A DNA stretch of 53,612 nt from contig JAJOKB010000059.1 of NCBI GenBank assembly GCA_021208135.1, positions 1 to 53,612 on the forward strand. The letters run 5' to 3'. Positions 53,390-53,612 of the stretch are shown here, in pieces; position 1 is the stretch's first letter, and every line of letters starts with the position of its first letter. The position numbers and the translations under genes were made by a program. Origin of the DNA: Verrucomicrobiota bacterium. Lineage in GTDB: Bacteria; Verrucomicrobiota; Verrucomicrobiia; Opitutales; Oceanipulchritudinaceae. The notes under the pieces were generated by a model. That model was not told the origin of the DNA and did no database searches. It saw nothing but the letters and a program-made list of their open reading frames with translations.

Positions 53390-53406
53390 CCTAAGTTTGA
53401 CTTAGG
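53390..53406. other. Perfect inverted repeat in the mobile-element segment, beside a second hairpin
   Basis: CCTAAGTTTGACTTAGG is a seven-base stem with a three-base loop. A second stem, GCCGG/CCGGC (53370-53374 and 53383-53387), lies directly beside it. No T-run. Together they separate the upstream small ORF from tnpW. Confidence 0.55.
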
Positions 53407-53569
53407 CACTCATCTGTAGAATTTTTAATGCATCAGGCTGCATCAGCTTGCCATCCAGTCTTTCGATGGCTTGAAAGCCAATCTGTCCCTGCAGGGAATA
53501 TAGCTCACGTAGACGCTTCATACTCAGTGGTTGTCGTTCAATCAACCAGTAGTAGGACAGGTCAGCAAA
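53402..53569 (-). CDS. Small ORF of the mobile-element segment, C-terminal part, unknown function
   Basis: The minus strand is open for 55 codons to TAA 53402-53404: DLSYYWLIERQPLSMKRLRE, LYSLQGQIGFQAIERLDGKL, MQPDALKILQMSA. A TAA lies just upstream in this frame, so either it starts at an internal codon (ATG at about 53521) or the 5' part is frameshifted. It has the look of a small accessory protein of clostridial integrative elements, but I cannot name it. Transcribed toward tnpW. Confidence 0.45.
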   Translation of the reverse strand, partial: FADLSYYWLIERQPLSMKRLRELYSLQGQIGFQAIERLDGKLMQPDALKILQMSA

Positions 53570-53612
53570 TTAAATGCTCTTGCTCCCGCTGAAATCATTG
53601 GCATATATGGAG

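Overview
This window looks like a chromosomal stretch from a verrucomicrobium, probably of the Opitutales/Puniceicoccales type. Two secreted proteins end in the PEP-CTERM form typical of that group (PEP-[AS]-TYAAIFG, a hydrophobic stretch, then an Arg-rich tail). An exosortase gene is present. A roughly 2,700-residue PKD/Ig-like exoprotein ends in the 'DWRLAKFG...PNLIEYALGLD' type of C-terminus I associate with verrucomicrobia. The taxonomy is inferred from protein style, not from a marker-gene search. The last ~0.9 kb (about 52,690-53,612) is different: it encodes the N-terminal part of a Clostridia-type serine recombinase and a TnpW-like protein, joined inside glmM at a ~17-base stretch that fits both genes. 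I read this as a chimeric join, not a natural insertion.

Reading frames are broken in about twenty genes, including essential ones (sucC, sucD, tsf, gltB, fumarase, purD, upp, xerD, glmM). Most breaks fall in or beside homopolymer runs and are restored by one inserted or deleted base. I therefore annotate whole genes across the breaks as CDS and treat the shifts as probable sequencing errors.

Layout. 1-392: tail of an Rpn-type nuclease/transposase. 408-2066 (-): tandem adenylate kinase with a degenerate second half, then two small membrane proteins (DUF3185, DUF1328). 2213-6194 (-): a sugar-use island with a LacI regulator, a large protein of unknown function, a small zinc-ribbon protein and a GH43 glycosidase. 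6354-16616 (+): two paralogous PEP-CTERM proteins flanking the giant secreted heparinase-like/PKD protein, each paralogue with its own similar terminator. 16617-17637: poorly coding gap. 17638-18768 (-): XylR-like AraC regulator. 18989-21082 (+): sucCD. 21197-24388 (+): GNAT/carbon-nitrogen hydrolase, apparently one fused gene, and an OppA-type lipoprotein. 24366-24716 (-): DUF3127. 24901-27620 (+): upp, polyprenyl synthase, xerD. 27771-30718: STAS protein, then the phage-shock module pspA-pspB-pspC (-) opposite pspF (+), with a clear sigma-54 promoter and an IHF-like site between them. 30744-31521 (+): cysE. 31584-33029 (-): rpsB-tsf. 33292-40183 (-): gltB-cysJ-fur in a tight operon. 40302-41543 (-): CtpA-type protease. 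41572-42553 (+): MidA-type methyltransferase. 42600-48482 (-): exosortase, glgM-like glucosyltransferase, glgE, class I fumarase. 48516-50644 (-): a membrane protein, a coiled-coil protein and purD. 50877-52705 (+): trpD and glmM, cut off by the join.

Working together: exosortase and PEP-CTERM proteins make a surface-sorting pair. GlgM and GlgE fit the maltose-1-phosphate route to alpha-glucan. PspF, sigma-54 and PspABC form an envelope-stress circuit. Most of the rest is central metabolism. I see no rRNA, convincing tRNA, CRISPR array or complete insertion sequence.
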